In this document: positions 44,423 through 54,239 of the stretch, in pieces
Layout: each line of letters opens with the position of its first letter
How positions within the stretch are numbered: the stretch's first letter is position 1
Assembly: GCF_023078275.1 (NCBI RefSeq)
Contig: NC_062975.1
Coordinates: 186,001 to 250,000, forward strand
Direction: 5' to 3'
Length of the DNA: 64,000 bases
Source of the DNA: Leguminivora glycinivorella
Taxonomy: Eukaryota; Arthropoda; Insecta; Lepidoptera; Tortricidae
The notes under the pieces: model-generated
What the model was told of the DNA's origin: nothing
Seen by the model: only the letters and a program-made list of their open reading frames with translations
Database searches by the model: none
Program-made: the position numbers and the translations under genes

Positions 44423-45317
44423 TTACGCATTATTTCGAACGAGACGCCCAAGCCAATGACAGCTAACGGCGACAAATAACAATTAGCTCTAAATACGATA
44501 TGGATAGGATATATCAGAATCAAAAACGACTTTTCTTCGAACAATAACGTAAGAATACTTTTGTTTTGGCATACATAATTACATATGTAGGTATATACTG
44601 TTATCAAGCTGGAAATCCTGGATAAGTATAAGTGCAAAGAAGCAACTCGTCTTGTTTCAAAAGTACTACAACAAATTGCTTCTGCAAAAAAGTAATCATT
44701 TTTATTATAGTAAAATGATTACTCTGAATGTGTTTGATGTGAAACAAACTATCGATTCTCGTAATAAACACATCGAGTGCGTATAAGCCATAAAGCGGCT
44801 AGAGGTGTCCCCACTGTCCCCGCGTCCGCAAATAGCGGCCATAAATCCCGACAACAATCGGCGCGGGCGCAGCTCGTGCGTATGCGCATCTGCCTGTCAC
44901 CGCGGTGAAATACGAGTGGCTTTCTGGAGCGCAAGGGACCGTGCTGACAGAACTTATGAAATTACTATAGAAAATTGTCTTTGTTGTACATAGAGCATAG
45001 AACATACTGTCATGGAAAACTACTTTCGGCCACACTTTTTTTTTACTTAGCCTTTGTTGAATCTCACTGTTGGGAGTGTTGGGCAATGGCTCCCCTTTCT
45101 TCCGCCACTCGTCATGATTTGCCGACTGTCTAGTGTTTACCAATCGCTGCAAAATGAGTCGGAGTCGTTCCGCTACCTCTCAATCTGCTGTGTCAGTCAA
45201 CAAAAAAATATTTAAGAGGTAAGTAAATTAGAACAAGTTTTTTTGCAAAAAAATCATTTTTAGCACAAGCTTTTATCGCAGACTGTACCTTTCTTTCAAC
45301 AGTCATCTATTGCTCTC
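44423..45317. other. Unique sequence with a GC-rich patch
   Basis: A GC-rich patch is at 44800-44960. A small AGTAATCATTTTT/TAAAATGATTACT hairpin lies near 44690-44720. No gene is seen. Confidence 0.3.
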
Positions 45318-45552
45318 CGAGACGCTTCTAAAAACGCCTTACTCGATGGGGATACGACGTTTCATAACAGAGTTCCTATATGACTACCATTCTGCTCCAT
45401 CATCAGATCAGCTCCATGATACCTTAATATTGCATTGTCACGTGATTTACATACGTGTGCAAAATTTCTGCTCAATCGGAAACCGGGAAGTGGGTCTTTA
45501 GCTTCTACGTTTTGACCCAAACTAACATACTAACAAGGCAAGTTGAATAAAA
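45318..45552 (+). repeat. Dispersed repeat related to the 120-bp minisatellite
   Basis: GACTACCATTCTGCTCCATC and CATCATCAGATCAG resemble the minisatellite unit at 3752-4512. The end TTGACCCAAACTAACATAC, then GGCAAGTTGAATAAAA, is one I know from abundant lepidopteran repeats, possibly Helitron-related. Confidence 0.5.
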
Positions 45553-46555
45553 TTTAGCATCTAAAAAGAAGAATAGGTATGATTGGATATGGGTGACAGC
45601 CGCTACGGCGGCGTTAGTAGTAAGTAGAGTACATTATTATTTTGGCTAGGCCGCTAGCCCCCAGATATTTCGGGCGCCAACTGTCACCCGACAAAGTGGC
45701 CAGTTATTAATTAGACCATTTACACCCGTCAACATAAAGATATAAAGCACGAGCCATCAAAGTAAGCCATAATGTACGCCCCATTGTCCCGACATAGTTA
45801 GCGTCCGCGTTATGAATCACTCCATTACTACCACCATTCTATGACTAAAATTAAACTATATGTCATTGGTATAAGATCCACATATGACCTAAGAAAGTTG
45901 TTGTTAGAATTAGAAGTGATAGTACTTAAATAGGCTGCTAGTGAATCTTATTCCGGGGAGGTACAGTCTATAATGGTGTATGGGGCAGTGTTATGGGGTA
46001 ACACGCGTAGACATGAATCATGCGTGTACGCAGCGAGCGGCGCTACGCAAGACGGATGGGACAAGGTCGCCGGGACGCACCTAATGTGCGTTTGTTTACC
46101 GCCCGGTTCTAACTTACCGGGGAATAGAAAGTAAGTAATTTATTCTTAAGCATAAAAATTATACACAACCACAGATTATATAAATTGCGTGTGGCTGGCA
46201 AATTTGAAAGCTGATCTTCTGATATTAGACCATATGGCATCAAGTAGATGTCCATAACTCTGAATCTTTGAAATCGATTTTAAAGGTGACGTGCCCAAAA
46301 GAAGATCTTACCTATTAGTACCTACAACAGCGCACCTGAAAATCATCGCTGTTGTAATGTTGTCATTGTTGTTTGGCATCAAAAGTTGCGCTTCAAATAA
46401 TGCTTCAAAAGTAAAGTTGTTTTATGCGCCCATGCTGACATTGCTGACTGTACTTACCTACACTAAAACTTGTATTATGAATTCTCATTAAAAAAATCTT
46501 TGCTCTTCGTTCCCCTATTTCGATATCCATATCACCAATTAATTTGTTTTATCCA
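45553..46555. other. Unique intergenic sequence
   Basis: Moderate-GC blocks occur at 45595-45800 and 45960-46120. No gene is recognised. Confidence 0.3.
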
Positions 46556-46755
46556 TCGGTGGTTGTGGAACAGCGCCGCGGCGGCTCGGACGGCGCGCGC
46601 GCAGTAAATCTCGCCCGCGTGTAAACACTATAAATACGCGGTGGCTCCCCGCCTAATAGCAAGGGAAACAATGGCCATTTGGGGAATACACTAATTCCTG
46701 ATGGCGCGCCGAAAATAGACCCGATTGCGGCGCCGGAGCGATTGCCGCCACTTAA
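46556..46755 (+). promoter_or_regulatory. GC-rich island with a TATA-like box
   Basis: A CpG-rich segment contains CACTATAAATACGCGG (TATA-like at about 46629-46636), followed by a mixed segment with TTAA and GGCGCC sites. It could be the promoter of the micro-ORF gene about 600 bp downstream, but no donor site was fixed and the link is inference. Confidence 0.3.
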
Positions 46756-47005
46756 GAACCACGGAATCCCCACTATAATATAAGTAAACAATAACAATCT
46801 AATTTTCTAACCGTAAATGGGTAGACTAAAATAATCGAGAATGTCAGGTCATCCGTAGTGTACAATTCTGTAGCCATCGTATTCCTTCCTTAGCTTGGCA
46901 CAGCAGGCTCTATAGATTGAATTGTCGCATGCGGTATTTCCCGATTGATATGACCACCAAATTATGGCAAGAGCATAATCCTTTACTAACCCCTCTGCTG
47001 CCGGC

Positions 47006-47141
47006 CTAGGCGAAATGACAATTGCTGACGCTAGACGCCGATCGAAACGAAACGCAGTCATGGCTCAGTCGCGGTAATACGGCTCAGCGAAATAGTAGCC
47101 ACGATAACGATATTATTGTAACCGTTTGTTCATTTGGCTAA
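47006..47141. mobile_element. Degenerate GTAGCCGAATG-family MITE
   Basis: The order of blocks (GGCGAAATG, GCTGACGCTAGACGCCG, AACGCAGTC, then CGATATTATTGTAACCG and CATTTGGCTA) follows the copy at 61930-62065 with many changes. It ends just before the acceptor at 47158. Confidence 0.45.
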
Positions 47142-47158
47142 GTACCCCTGTGTTGCAG

Positions 47159-47550
47159 GTGTTCAAGGGCGGTAATCGCTTATTACTATCAGACAATTCA
47201 TCTGTTCGCTTTCCTTGTATCATAAGCTTCAAGTCCTTTTGGACGTTTAGTATTTTGCTACTAGGTAGTACTCTCTACAAACAGTCAACATGTGCTGCGG
47301 AGGTTGTTGCGGTGGATGCTGCTGTGGTGGCTGCTGCTGCACATGCATCACCATCTACACATGCTGCACCAAGATCTCCTGAGTAGTCGCCGCAGAAGTG
47401 CCGGCGGCTCTGCCAGCGCTTCTGATGCTTCTATCAAAACCCGTGTTGTGTGGATGTCATATTCTCACAAGTGTTGTTGCGTGAAATAAGATTGATAAGA
47501 AATCGTTCCGTTCAATTGATCTACCTAAATAAATAAAAACAAATTAGATA
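47159..47550 (+). other. Probable terminal exon of the micro-ORF gene
   Basis: The acceptor CCCCTGTGTTGCAG ends at 47158. The exon would include ~130 bp of 5' UTR, the micro-ORF and ~150 bp of 3' UTR, with overlapping AATAAA signals at 47528 and 47532. An unspliced transcript is also possible. Confidence 0.45.
47290..47382 (+). CDS. 30-residue cysteine-rich micropeptide
   Basis: ATG at 47290 is in a good context (GTCAACATG, A at -3) and opens a 30-codon frame ended by TGA at 47380-47382. The peptide begins MCCGGCCGGCCCGG and ends YTCCTKIS. It holds 13 cysteines (positions 2, 3, 6, 7, 10, 11, 12, 15, 16, 17, 19, 25, 26) and six glycines. There is no signal peptide and no membrane-length hydrophobic stretch. 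The CCGG spacing could bind metal or be heavily S-acylated; this is inference. Short CCG-rich insect proteins are known from sperm (the Mst CGP group), but they are longer and proline-rich, so I do not assign this to them. A good acceptor upstream and poly(A) signals ~150 bp downstream support a real transcript. The GGT/TGC codon repetition leaves room for a chance frame. Confidence 0.55.
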   Translation: MCCGGCCGGCCCGGCCCTCITIYTCCTKIS

Positions 47551-48240
47551 CTATATACTATCATCTCAATTTACTTTTAGATTGTCTCGAGAGTTTTCAT
47601 TTTAAATTTCTAATTGCTGACAATGATATATACCTACCAACTTATGTCCATACCTCCATAGGTATACCAGCTATTTACCGCCGATCACCTAAAGGTATGG
47701 TAAACGGCCCGTAGCTCCGAAAGCCTACAAATAACCGCATGCAGCATTAGGTATAATAACTCCGCCCTCAGATCCCGCCGCCATCGCCACCGCCGGAGCC
47801 TCTAATGAGCAGTAATGAACATAGCTGCGTAATTGCGCGATTTACGGCCTGAGTGAACTTCCACCTGTCTTCGGCGAAGCCTTCAAAGGAGCCGGTACAT
47901 GCCTCGTGATTGCTGGCTCCGTCTGCTTCATCATTCATCGTAAACAATGGATCATCAAGGTTCAAGACAGGGACGCGGGGTAAAACGGGACACGATAATC
48001 ATAGCTTCGGATGGACAAACGCCTGTTGTCACTGCTGCCAACAGTGCCAACCAACTTGGTTAGTTGGGTAATAACTACAGCAGCAGATTTAGTAATGCGC
48101 TTGGGTCAAAAGTGTCAAAACCAGACGCATTAATCCCGGTTGGCCTTACAGGATTTTAAGATACCTACACCTTTCCCGGTTTTACCAACATGTGGACTAG
48201 AACCGGACAAAACATTAATTTTAAAGTAGTTTTTCTTTTT
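47551..48240. other. Unique sequence with a GC-rich island
   Basis: The island 47690-47960 contains GTAATTGCGCGATTTACGG and several TAATGA cores. It is a candidate conserved regulatory block. No gene is claimed. Confidence 0.3.
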
Positions 48241-49072
48241 AGGGTTCCGTACCAAAAAGGTACAACAGGAACCCTTATGGTGCGACTCTGTCCGTCTGTC
48301 TGTCCGTCTGTCACATTCCTAAATATCTCGAGAACTACTAATGCTATCAACTTGAAATTTGGAATAGTTGTGAACATTGTAAACCTCTACAAATAGAAAG
48401 TATAATTTTAATTGTAGAAAATGGCCAAAATGAAAGGGGGGCAAACTAAATTTCAAGTTACTAGGTCAAGTGGGGTATCGTTGGAAAGAGCTCAAATTGA
48501 TTTGCTCGAATTGAAATAAGCTATTTTGTATAATTTTTTTGTTGTGGAAAAAAAATGAATTTTGAAGGAAAATGTAAAAAAAATACCGTTCCCCTCCCCT
48601 TATCTCCGAAGTTTACCAACGAAAAATTATGAAAATTTTAGTAAACATTGGTTTTATGCTAAATATTACAGGAAAAATATAATCGTGTTTGTATTTTGAA
48701 TACTTTTTTTTTATTTACAAAAAACTTTTCAGATTTTTACTTTCAATTTACCCACCCTTGCGGATGCATATCGTACTTCAAATGAATACGAGGTGTTACG
48801 TAAACCATCTTCTGTCCAATAAAGTAAAAACTGTTTAAATCGGTTAACATTATAAAGAATTATCCCTGAAAAACCAGGTCGCGCAAATTAGTTAGCAAAT
48901 TGACCGGGAGATGGCGCTATACACAATAATACTCATTAGTGCCTATACTTTTGTCTTCTAGTCAAGTCATTAGAGTTATATGAAAATATGAGATTATTTT
49001 TACTAGGTAGTTTGAAAGAAAGTTTGTACGGAACCCTCGGTGGGCGAGTCCGACTCGCACTTGGCCGGTTTT
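48241..49072 (+). repeat. AGGGTTCCGTACC...GGCCGGTTTTT dispersed repeat
   Basis: It starts AGGGTTCCGTACCAAAAAGG with GTCCGTCTGTC repeats and ends GGCGAGTCCGACTCGCACTT then GGCCGGTTTTT. I know these ends from a very abundant lepidopteran repeat. A related, more diverged unit is at 2995-3598. The class is uncertain. Confidence 0.6.
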
Positions 49073-49145
49073 TGTTTTATATAGGTACTCCGTCTAAACA
49101 CTGGTCTAAATTTGCATTTTTTCTAAAAATGTGAGTGTGTTTAGT

Positions 49146-49512
49146 AAAACGTCCCACTTTCTCGGTTACCATTAAGGCGAAATTTGCTTGTATCTTTAGA
49201 TGGGCACTTTCAGAATTTGGGACCCCCAATTAGGACTGTCAGTTATGTGACGATAATTATTAAGCATGAAATTTCAATAAAATATTGTTTTTGTATTCAT
49301 TACATAAACTTAAATAATCTACATTCGGAATGTGCAAAAAGAAAATTTTTAGACAGATTTTGTGCTTAATTGTCGTCACAAAACTGACAGCGAGTTAATT
49401 TTTGTTAACAACTCACGCTAATAGGGGGGGGGGCCCAAATTCTGAAAATGCCCAGGTACTTATATAACTGACAAAGCGGCTTTATAGCAATCGACAAAGT
49501 GGGACGTTTTCC
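49146..49512. mobile_element. Inverted-repeat element (AAAACGTCCCACTTT ends)
   Basis: AAAACGTCCCACTTTCTCG on the left is mirrored by CGACAAAGTGGGACGTTTT on the right. Inner blocks (GGGCACTTTCAGAATTTGGG and its inverse) extend the arms. The AT-rich centre is non-coding. Confidence 0.6.
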
Positions 49513-49597
49513 CGAGCACATTCACAAATATGGATTTTACTTAAGATTTCCCGTTACATCTCAGTTTTACCCCCACTTCCCCCTACCGACTAACATT

Positions 49598-49712
49598 TGT
49601 TTTATGATATAGAAGGCAAACGAGCAAATTAATCGTCTGGTAAAAGTAATTACCTGCTGTCGCTCATGGACGCCTGAGACATCAAAAAGACCGCCGACAT
49701 ACCTAATACTAG
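49598..49712 (+). repeat. Dispersed repeat (GGAGGCAAACGAGCA type), degenerate
   Basis: AGAAGGCAAACGAGCA and GCTCATGGACGCCTGAGAC match in order the better copy at 63408-63490. Confidence 0.5.
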
Positions 49713-49763
49713 TATATGTATGATAGGAGTAAGTACTAATTACCTACGCTTTTTTATTTGCAG

Positions 49764-49870
49764 GAAATATTTATCGCTGGCAAAGCAACAGAACATTCTA
49801 TAATTTGGCTGTACTTGGCAGGAAATTTCTGAAAAACGCATCATCTCAGGATTCCATACTTAGGCCGCAG
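49764..49870 (+). CDS. Internal exon candidate, product unknown
   Basis: A good acceptor (CTTTTTTATTTGCAG, ending at 49763) and a good donor (CAG|GTAAGG at 49870/49871) bound 107 bp. One frame is open throughout: two bases complete a split codon, then 35 codons starting NIYRWQSNRTFYNLAVLG and ending DSILRPQ, finishing in phase 0. The other two frames have stops. Codon choice is AT-leaning, unlike the exon at 6618, and an open frame of this length by chance is common. No partner exons were found. The family is not recognised. Confidence 0.25.
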
Positions 49871-49872
49871 GT

Positions 49873-50107
49873 AAGGCAGCAAATTTCGAAAGATATCTAT
49901 CCACAGTTGATCACTGTCTACCATTTAAATTTCGTAATGCACACATGTAATATAATGTACCTACCTATTGTTGTAATTTGATTCATTCATGTCCTGAAAC
50001 TGCCATAACGACTTCAAAGAGCTGCTAATAATTAGGTACCTATGCTTATTCATGACGGATTTGATCCAGGATACGTACGTAACTATACCTAATACTTTTT
50101 CTGCATT
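49873..50107. other. AT-rich unique sequence
   Basis: Nothing is recognised here. Confidence 0.25.
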
Positions 50108-50231
50108 ATGGCCCATTTCTCGAAGCTATATATACAAGCTACAAGTTACAATTTACAAGTGGTAGTCACTGTCAAGTTGAAAAGAGACTTCCGCTTGTAA
50201 CTTGTAACTTTCAGCTTTGAGAAATGGACCA
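50108..50231. mobile_element. GGCCCATTTCTCGAAGCT-type MITE, copy 1
   Basis: The ends GGCCCATTTCTCGAAGCT and, inverted, GGTCCATTTCTCAAAGCT flank nested ACAAGTTACA/TGTAACTTGT arms. A second copy is at 53736-53968. Confidence 0.65.
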
Positions 50232-50413
50232 AATAGTACCTACACTAGTAAAACTGTTGTAAGTAAATAGTTTGCACATAATTAGTTTGCTTGTTAAATA
50301 GCGGATTTCATTGCACGTGCGGGATGCAAAGCACCCGCGCGTGCGCTATCGCTTACATGAGTAACATGCATAGACAAGACAATTCGAATTTCGAACATGT
50401 TACATGGATATCA

Positions 50414-50698
50414 GCCGGCGTATTATGCTTCCAATTTTATCACTTATCTATGTGGATAAAAAAAGCATCCGTCACGTGACACTTGTGAGAGATTAGCCGG
50501 CGTATCATGCTGCCAATTTTATCACTTATCCACGCGGATAAGACATCTGTCACTCTCACACTGACATACTTGCTAAAGCGTGACGGATGCTTTATCCACG
50601 TGGATAAGTGATAAAATTGGCAGCATGATACGCCGGCAGAGAGATGTCTTATCCACGTGGATAAGTGATAAAATTGGAAGCATAATATGTACGCCGGC
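50414..50698. mobile_element. GCCGGCGTA MITE containing a second copy of itself
   Basis: The outer copy starts GCCGGCGTATTATGCTTCC and ends with its inverse at 50698. An inner, complete 142-bp copy (50496-50637) has ends GCCGGCGTATCATGCTGCC. Both carry TTATCCACGTGGATAAGTG palindromes. Other copies are at 16157, 52234 and 57586. Confidence 0.8.
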
Positions 50699-52233
50699 TG
50701 ATTAACATCTGAACACTTATATCTAGTAAATTAAATAAGTACCTAAAAAATAAAAACACTTAAAAAACAACTTACATTACATTTTTAGGATTTCAAAAAC
50801 TTTGCACTTTTTTGAGACGATTTTTTATTCACCAGAGAACATAAGATAAGTATAATGTATATACTTAGTTACTAGTTACTCAGAAAAGTTCCAATCCATC
50901 TGAAATGAGATTAAAACGGTGTATTGTACACATGCATAGCTGCTAAATAAAAGTATTCAAATCACATTCTGATACCACTATGCGTTCGAATGGACCTGGT
51001 AGAAAGTGGGCCACATATTATGCTAAACGGCGATTTGCAATAATCGATATCATTTAACTAAACGAGTTCCGTTCATAAGCGCACGCTCTTTGGCCAATTT
51101 TCAACTAACGAGCACTATTTTTACAACCATTTTCATGACGCAACCCCTTTGGCGTTTACCTACATTTTACATCAATTACTAAAATACAAAAACTAGGATT
51201 TAATAGGCTTATTAGTAGCACTCTGCTTGTTTGAAACTTTGATATAACGAAGTCCAGCTTTTCAATATTTTTATCATCAATATCTTTGTTTTAAGAACTT
51301 ACCCATCACATCATCGGTATTATCAGCTTTTATGTATGTATGTAGCTATTCTAAATACCTAGGCCAACTTTCATAATGAAATTCTAAAATAAACTCTTTG
51401 ACTTTTTTGAACTACTTACCTGTGGAACTACCTAATATCAGTAGCGTAGCGTCGATACAACACGATTCCCAACGGGTTTCCTAATATTCTTTAGTATCTG
51501 TAGAAGTCCTTACTAAACAGATTCCAAAAATCTCTCCGGCTTCGCCAACGAAATTTTTTGCACCACGCCACTGCTACCTATACGAATTAACGAGGGACTA
51601 CATACATGTACGTCAATGTTTTATAACATTTTCCATGAAATAACACCTTGGCATTTGCACCGATTAAACTAAAGAAGAAATATTACATAGTTGCACCAAT
51701 TTTGAAGCACACTGCTACGTTCCCTAATCGTTTAAAAAGAAACTAGTATTAATTAGTCTCACGATGAGTAGTGTAACAATGGGCGATGATCCGGTGGGTG
51801 CGCGGGCGCAGGCAACGCGCAAAAACCCTCGCGACGTGTGAACGGCGGCCCATTAGCGCGGCTCAAACGCGCCGCTCCGGGAACTCCTGCGCATCGCATT
51901 ACATATGCTTGATACATAATTACGTATGTAGTCAATGGAGAAAATTTTATTGTAATGTGATAGTTGGTTCTCGGTTTTCAGGGAGGGAAAACACAGGGGT
52001 TGTTTGCACAGTTGATCTGTGAAATTAACTGTCGGGTACAGTGTCGGTGGACTGTTACGACCTTTAAGAAAGGAGTGAGTTATGAAATTTGAATGTTGAT
52101 CCATGGGCAAATAACAATAATTGTCGTTTGCCTATATAAGCTAAATTATTTAGCTGTTCGTTAAACTTCCTTCTTATAAACCTAGGAACAGGAATCCTGT
52201 AATATTCTCCAAAGAAATTACGCCCCGTCTTGG
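50699..52233. other. Unique intergenic sequence
   Basis: A GC-rich patch is at 51780-51905 (GGCGGCCCATTAGCGCGG). Near 51530-51570 CTCCGGCTTCGCC and CACCACGCC look like a repeat fragment. No gene is seen. Confidence 0.3.
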
Positions 52234-52371
52234 TCAGCCCAATTTTATCTGACACTAAACATCTGTCATTCTCACACTGACATACTTGCTAGAACGTGAC
52301 CGTGACGGATACTTTATCCACGTAGATGAGTGATAATACTGATAATATTGGAAGCATAATAGCCGGGCTGA
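52234..52371. mobile_element. GCCGGCGTA-family MITE, partly degenerate
   Basis: It has TCAGCCCAATTTTATC on the left and GGAAGCATAATAGCCGGGCTGA on the right, with CACACTGACATACTTGCTAG inside. It lacks part of the left arm. Confidence 0.65.
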
Positions 52372-52789
52372 AACTTCAGACAAACCCACAGAAGGTTGGT
52401 CTGTGGACAAACCCCAACTTGAGTAACATTTAACATCAGACTTCAAAAATTTAGTCTTTTGACCAACCAAGCGAATAAGCGACTATTAGTTACGTTTCGG
52501 CGCAGGCTGACATGGGTAAAATTTCCATTCCAATACAGCGTATGAGCGTAGCCTATGGCATTATTCAGTTAAACCGGCATATAATAGCGGTCCATAAGTA
52601 TAGTTCCGCGACCGCATTCTGCCTGCATGCAGAATCTGCATAAGGAAGCGCCCGGAGCGAGCGATACGTCATTACAGCCCGCATGCACATGCAGATGCAC
52701 TATGCTCATAATTACTACACACATACACACTAATCAACTTATTGGATGGGTACGATTTATATTGCCTATTTAACCACAAAATTAAAATT
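52372..52789. other. Unique sequence with a short GC-rich patch
   Basis: The patch at 52590-52700 includes TGCATGCAG repeats. No gene is seen. Confidence 0.25.
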
Positions 52790-53130
52790 TTGAAAAACCC
52801 CCGACTGCGACATATGTATAGTAGACCGATTTTCATGAAACATGGCTAAGAACACTCCCGACTAACTCAGCTTTCAGACAAAACAAAAACTAAATCTAAA
52901 TCGGTTCATCCGTTCGGGAGCTACGATGGCACAGACGGACACACACACAGACAGACAGACAAGCAGACCGACAGGGAGACAGACAGACAGACACGTCAAA
53001 CTTATAACACCCCGTCGTTTTTGCGTCGGGGGTTAAAACTTCTCTTCTAAGAGTTTTGAATGATTCACGGTTATTTTATTAACCCCCAAAGCAAAAACGA
53101 CAGGGTGTTATAAGTTTGACGTGTCTGTCT
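52790..53130. repeat. Inverted pair of a CCCCCGACG-type dispersed repeat
   Basis: The copy at 52790-53035 has an (ACAG)n tract and ends AACTTATAACACCCCGTCG then GGGGGTTAAAAC. The inverted partner at about 53080-53130 starts TTAACCCCCAAAGC and carries GTGTTATAAGTTTGACG. AAGAGTTTTGAATGATTCAC (shared with 2900) lies between them. Confidence 0.55.
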
Positions 53131-53735
53131 GTCTGTTGCATCGTAGCTCTCTATGAGATGAGATGAGAGAGAGCCATCGTAGAAATCTATGTGTAAGGAC
53201 TACGTACTTGAATTCGACATGGCGTCACAAACAAACCGGTGAGGGTAGATTTAAGTAGTGCACTAGAATTTTCCACGAAGCGGAGGTTTTTCGCCGTTTC
53301 CCCGAAGGCGAGCGCTCGCGGCTTTCCGCGAACGCCGCGCCTCGAAACGTGACTCCCATACGTACACGCCTTACTTCACCTAACAATACACCTTATGTTG
53401 ACACAGTAAGGATTAAGAATGGTCAGAAGACAACTGGCGATGGTGGTCACAGCGACAGACAAATCTTTACCGTGGGTGTACCTTGATATGTTTGAAATAA
53501 GAGTTATGAGAACAGTTACGTACGATGAAATATGAAGTACGGTAGCCCGCAGGCAAGGAGATGGTAGATAGCCATCGGGTGAAGACTAGTCATTGGATGT
53601 TGTGAAAATTAATAAGAAACCAGATGCTTGAGAGTCTCGCGAATGCTCCGCCAAAAAGTCTAGTATTTATTGTTATTTATTTATATGCTTGTAAGTATGT
53701 ATATTTCCGTTGTTTTACCAGATACCAGACACCGG
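53131..53735. other. Intergenic sequence, no gene recognised
   Basis: A GC-richer patch is at 53270-53350. The segment around 53420-53600 has retroelement-like composition, but no motif was identified. Confidence 0.25.
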
Positions 53736-53968
53736 TGGCGCCCATTTCTCGAAGCTAGAAATTACAAGCTACTTGTATATTTTAGCATTTATTTATTATA
53801 GGTACTTAAATGGGTTTACTCTTGGCCTCAGACTTGCCAAAGACAAAGACGTGGCCTGTGCGATGTAGCTCGCCCGGAAGATGCCTGTTCACCCTTGATT
53901 TGAAGGTTGCCGCCGTCGCCGGGTTAAATTAGATCGGAAATATAGCTTTGAGAAATAAAATGGGCCAC
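53736..53968. mobile_element. GGCCCATTTCTCGAAGCT-type MITE, copy 2, interrupted
   Basis: GCCCATTTCTCGAAGCTAG on the left and AGCTTTGAGAAATAAAATGGGCC on the right are its ends. The interior (53805-53935) is another dispersed repeat, with AATGGGTTTACTCTTGGCC and AAGACGTGGCCTG, also found at 59262-59335. Confidence 0.55.
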
Positions 53969-54103
53969 GGAATGTGCGCAACTATGTCCAGTTTCATTTG
54001 TGACCATCGTCGGCTATAAGTAATTCGGCTTACTCAAACAACAAGACAGACGCCGAATTCCGATAATTGTGCGAAGTAGATACCTGTGGCCTATGGGGAG
54101 GTA

Positions 54104-54239
54104 CAGTCAACCAATTGGAACCCTAGGCCACTGTAGAACTATGTCATAGTGACGTTAGAAATCAGATTGTAAGAAATCTCTTACTGCTTGTCATTTTGAC
54201 ATGGTTGTAGAGTGGCCTAGGGTTCCAATTGGTTGACTG
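54104..54239. mobile_element. 136-bp TA-flanked MITE (CAGTCAACCAATTGG ends)
   Basis: The first ~29 bp of each end are identical inverted repeats (CAGTCAACCAATTGGAACCC...), continuing imperfectly inward. TA is at 54102-54103 and 54240-54241. The start CAGTC recalls the element at 11881-11982. Confidence 0.85.

Noticed and set aside
47768..47965. Minus-strand 65-codon frame starting MNLDDPLFTMNDEADG
   Set aside because: It lies in a GC-rich island without splice or poly(A) support and ends in a Gly-rich run from simple sequence. Evidence is insufficient for a gene.
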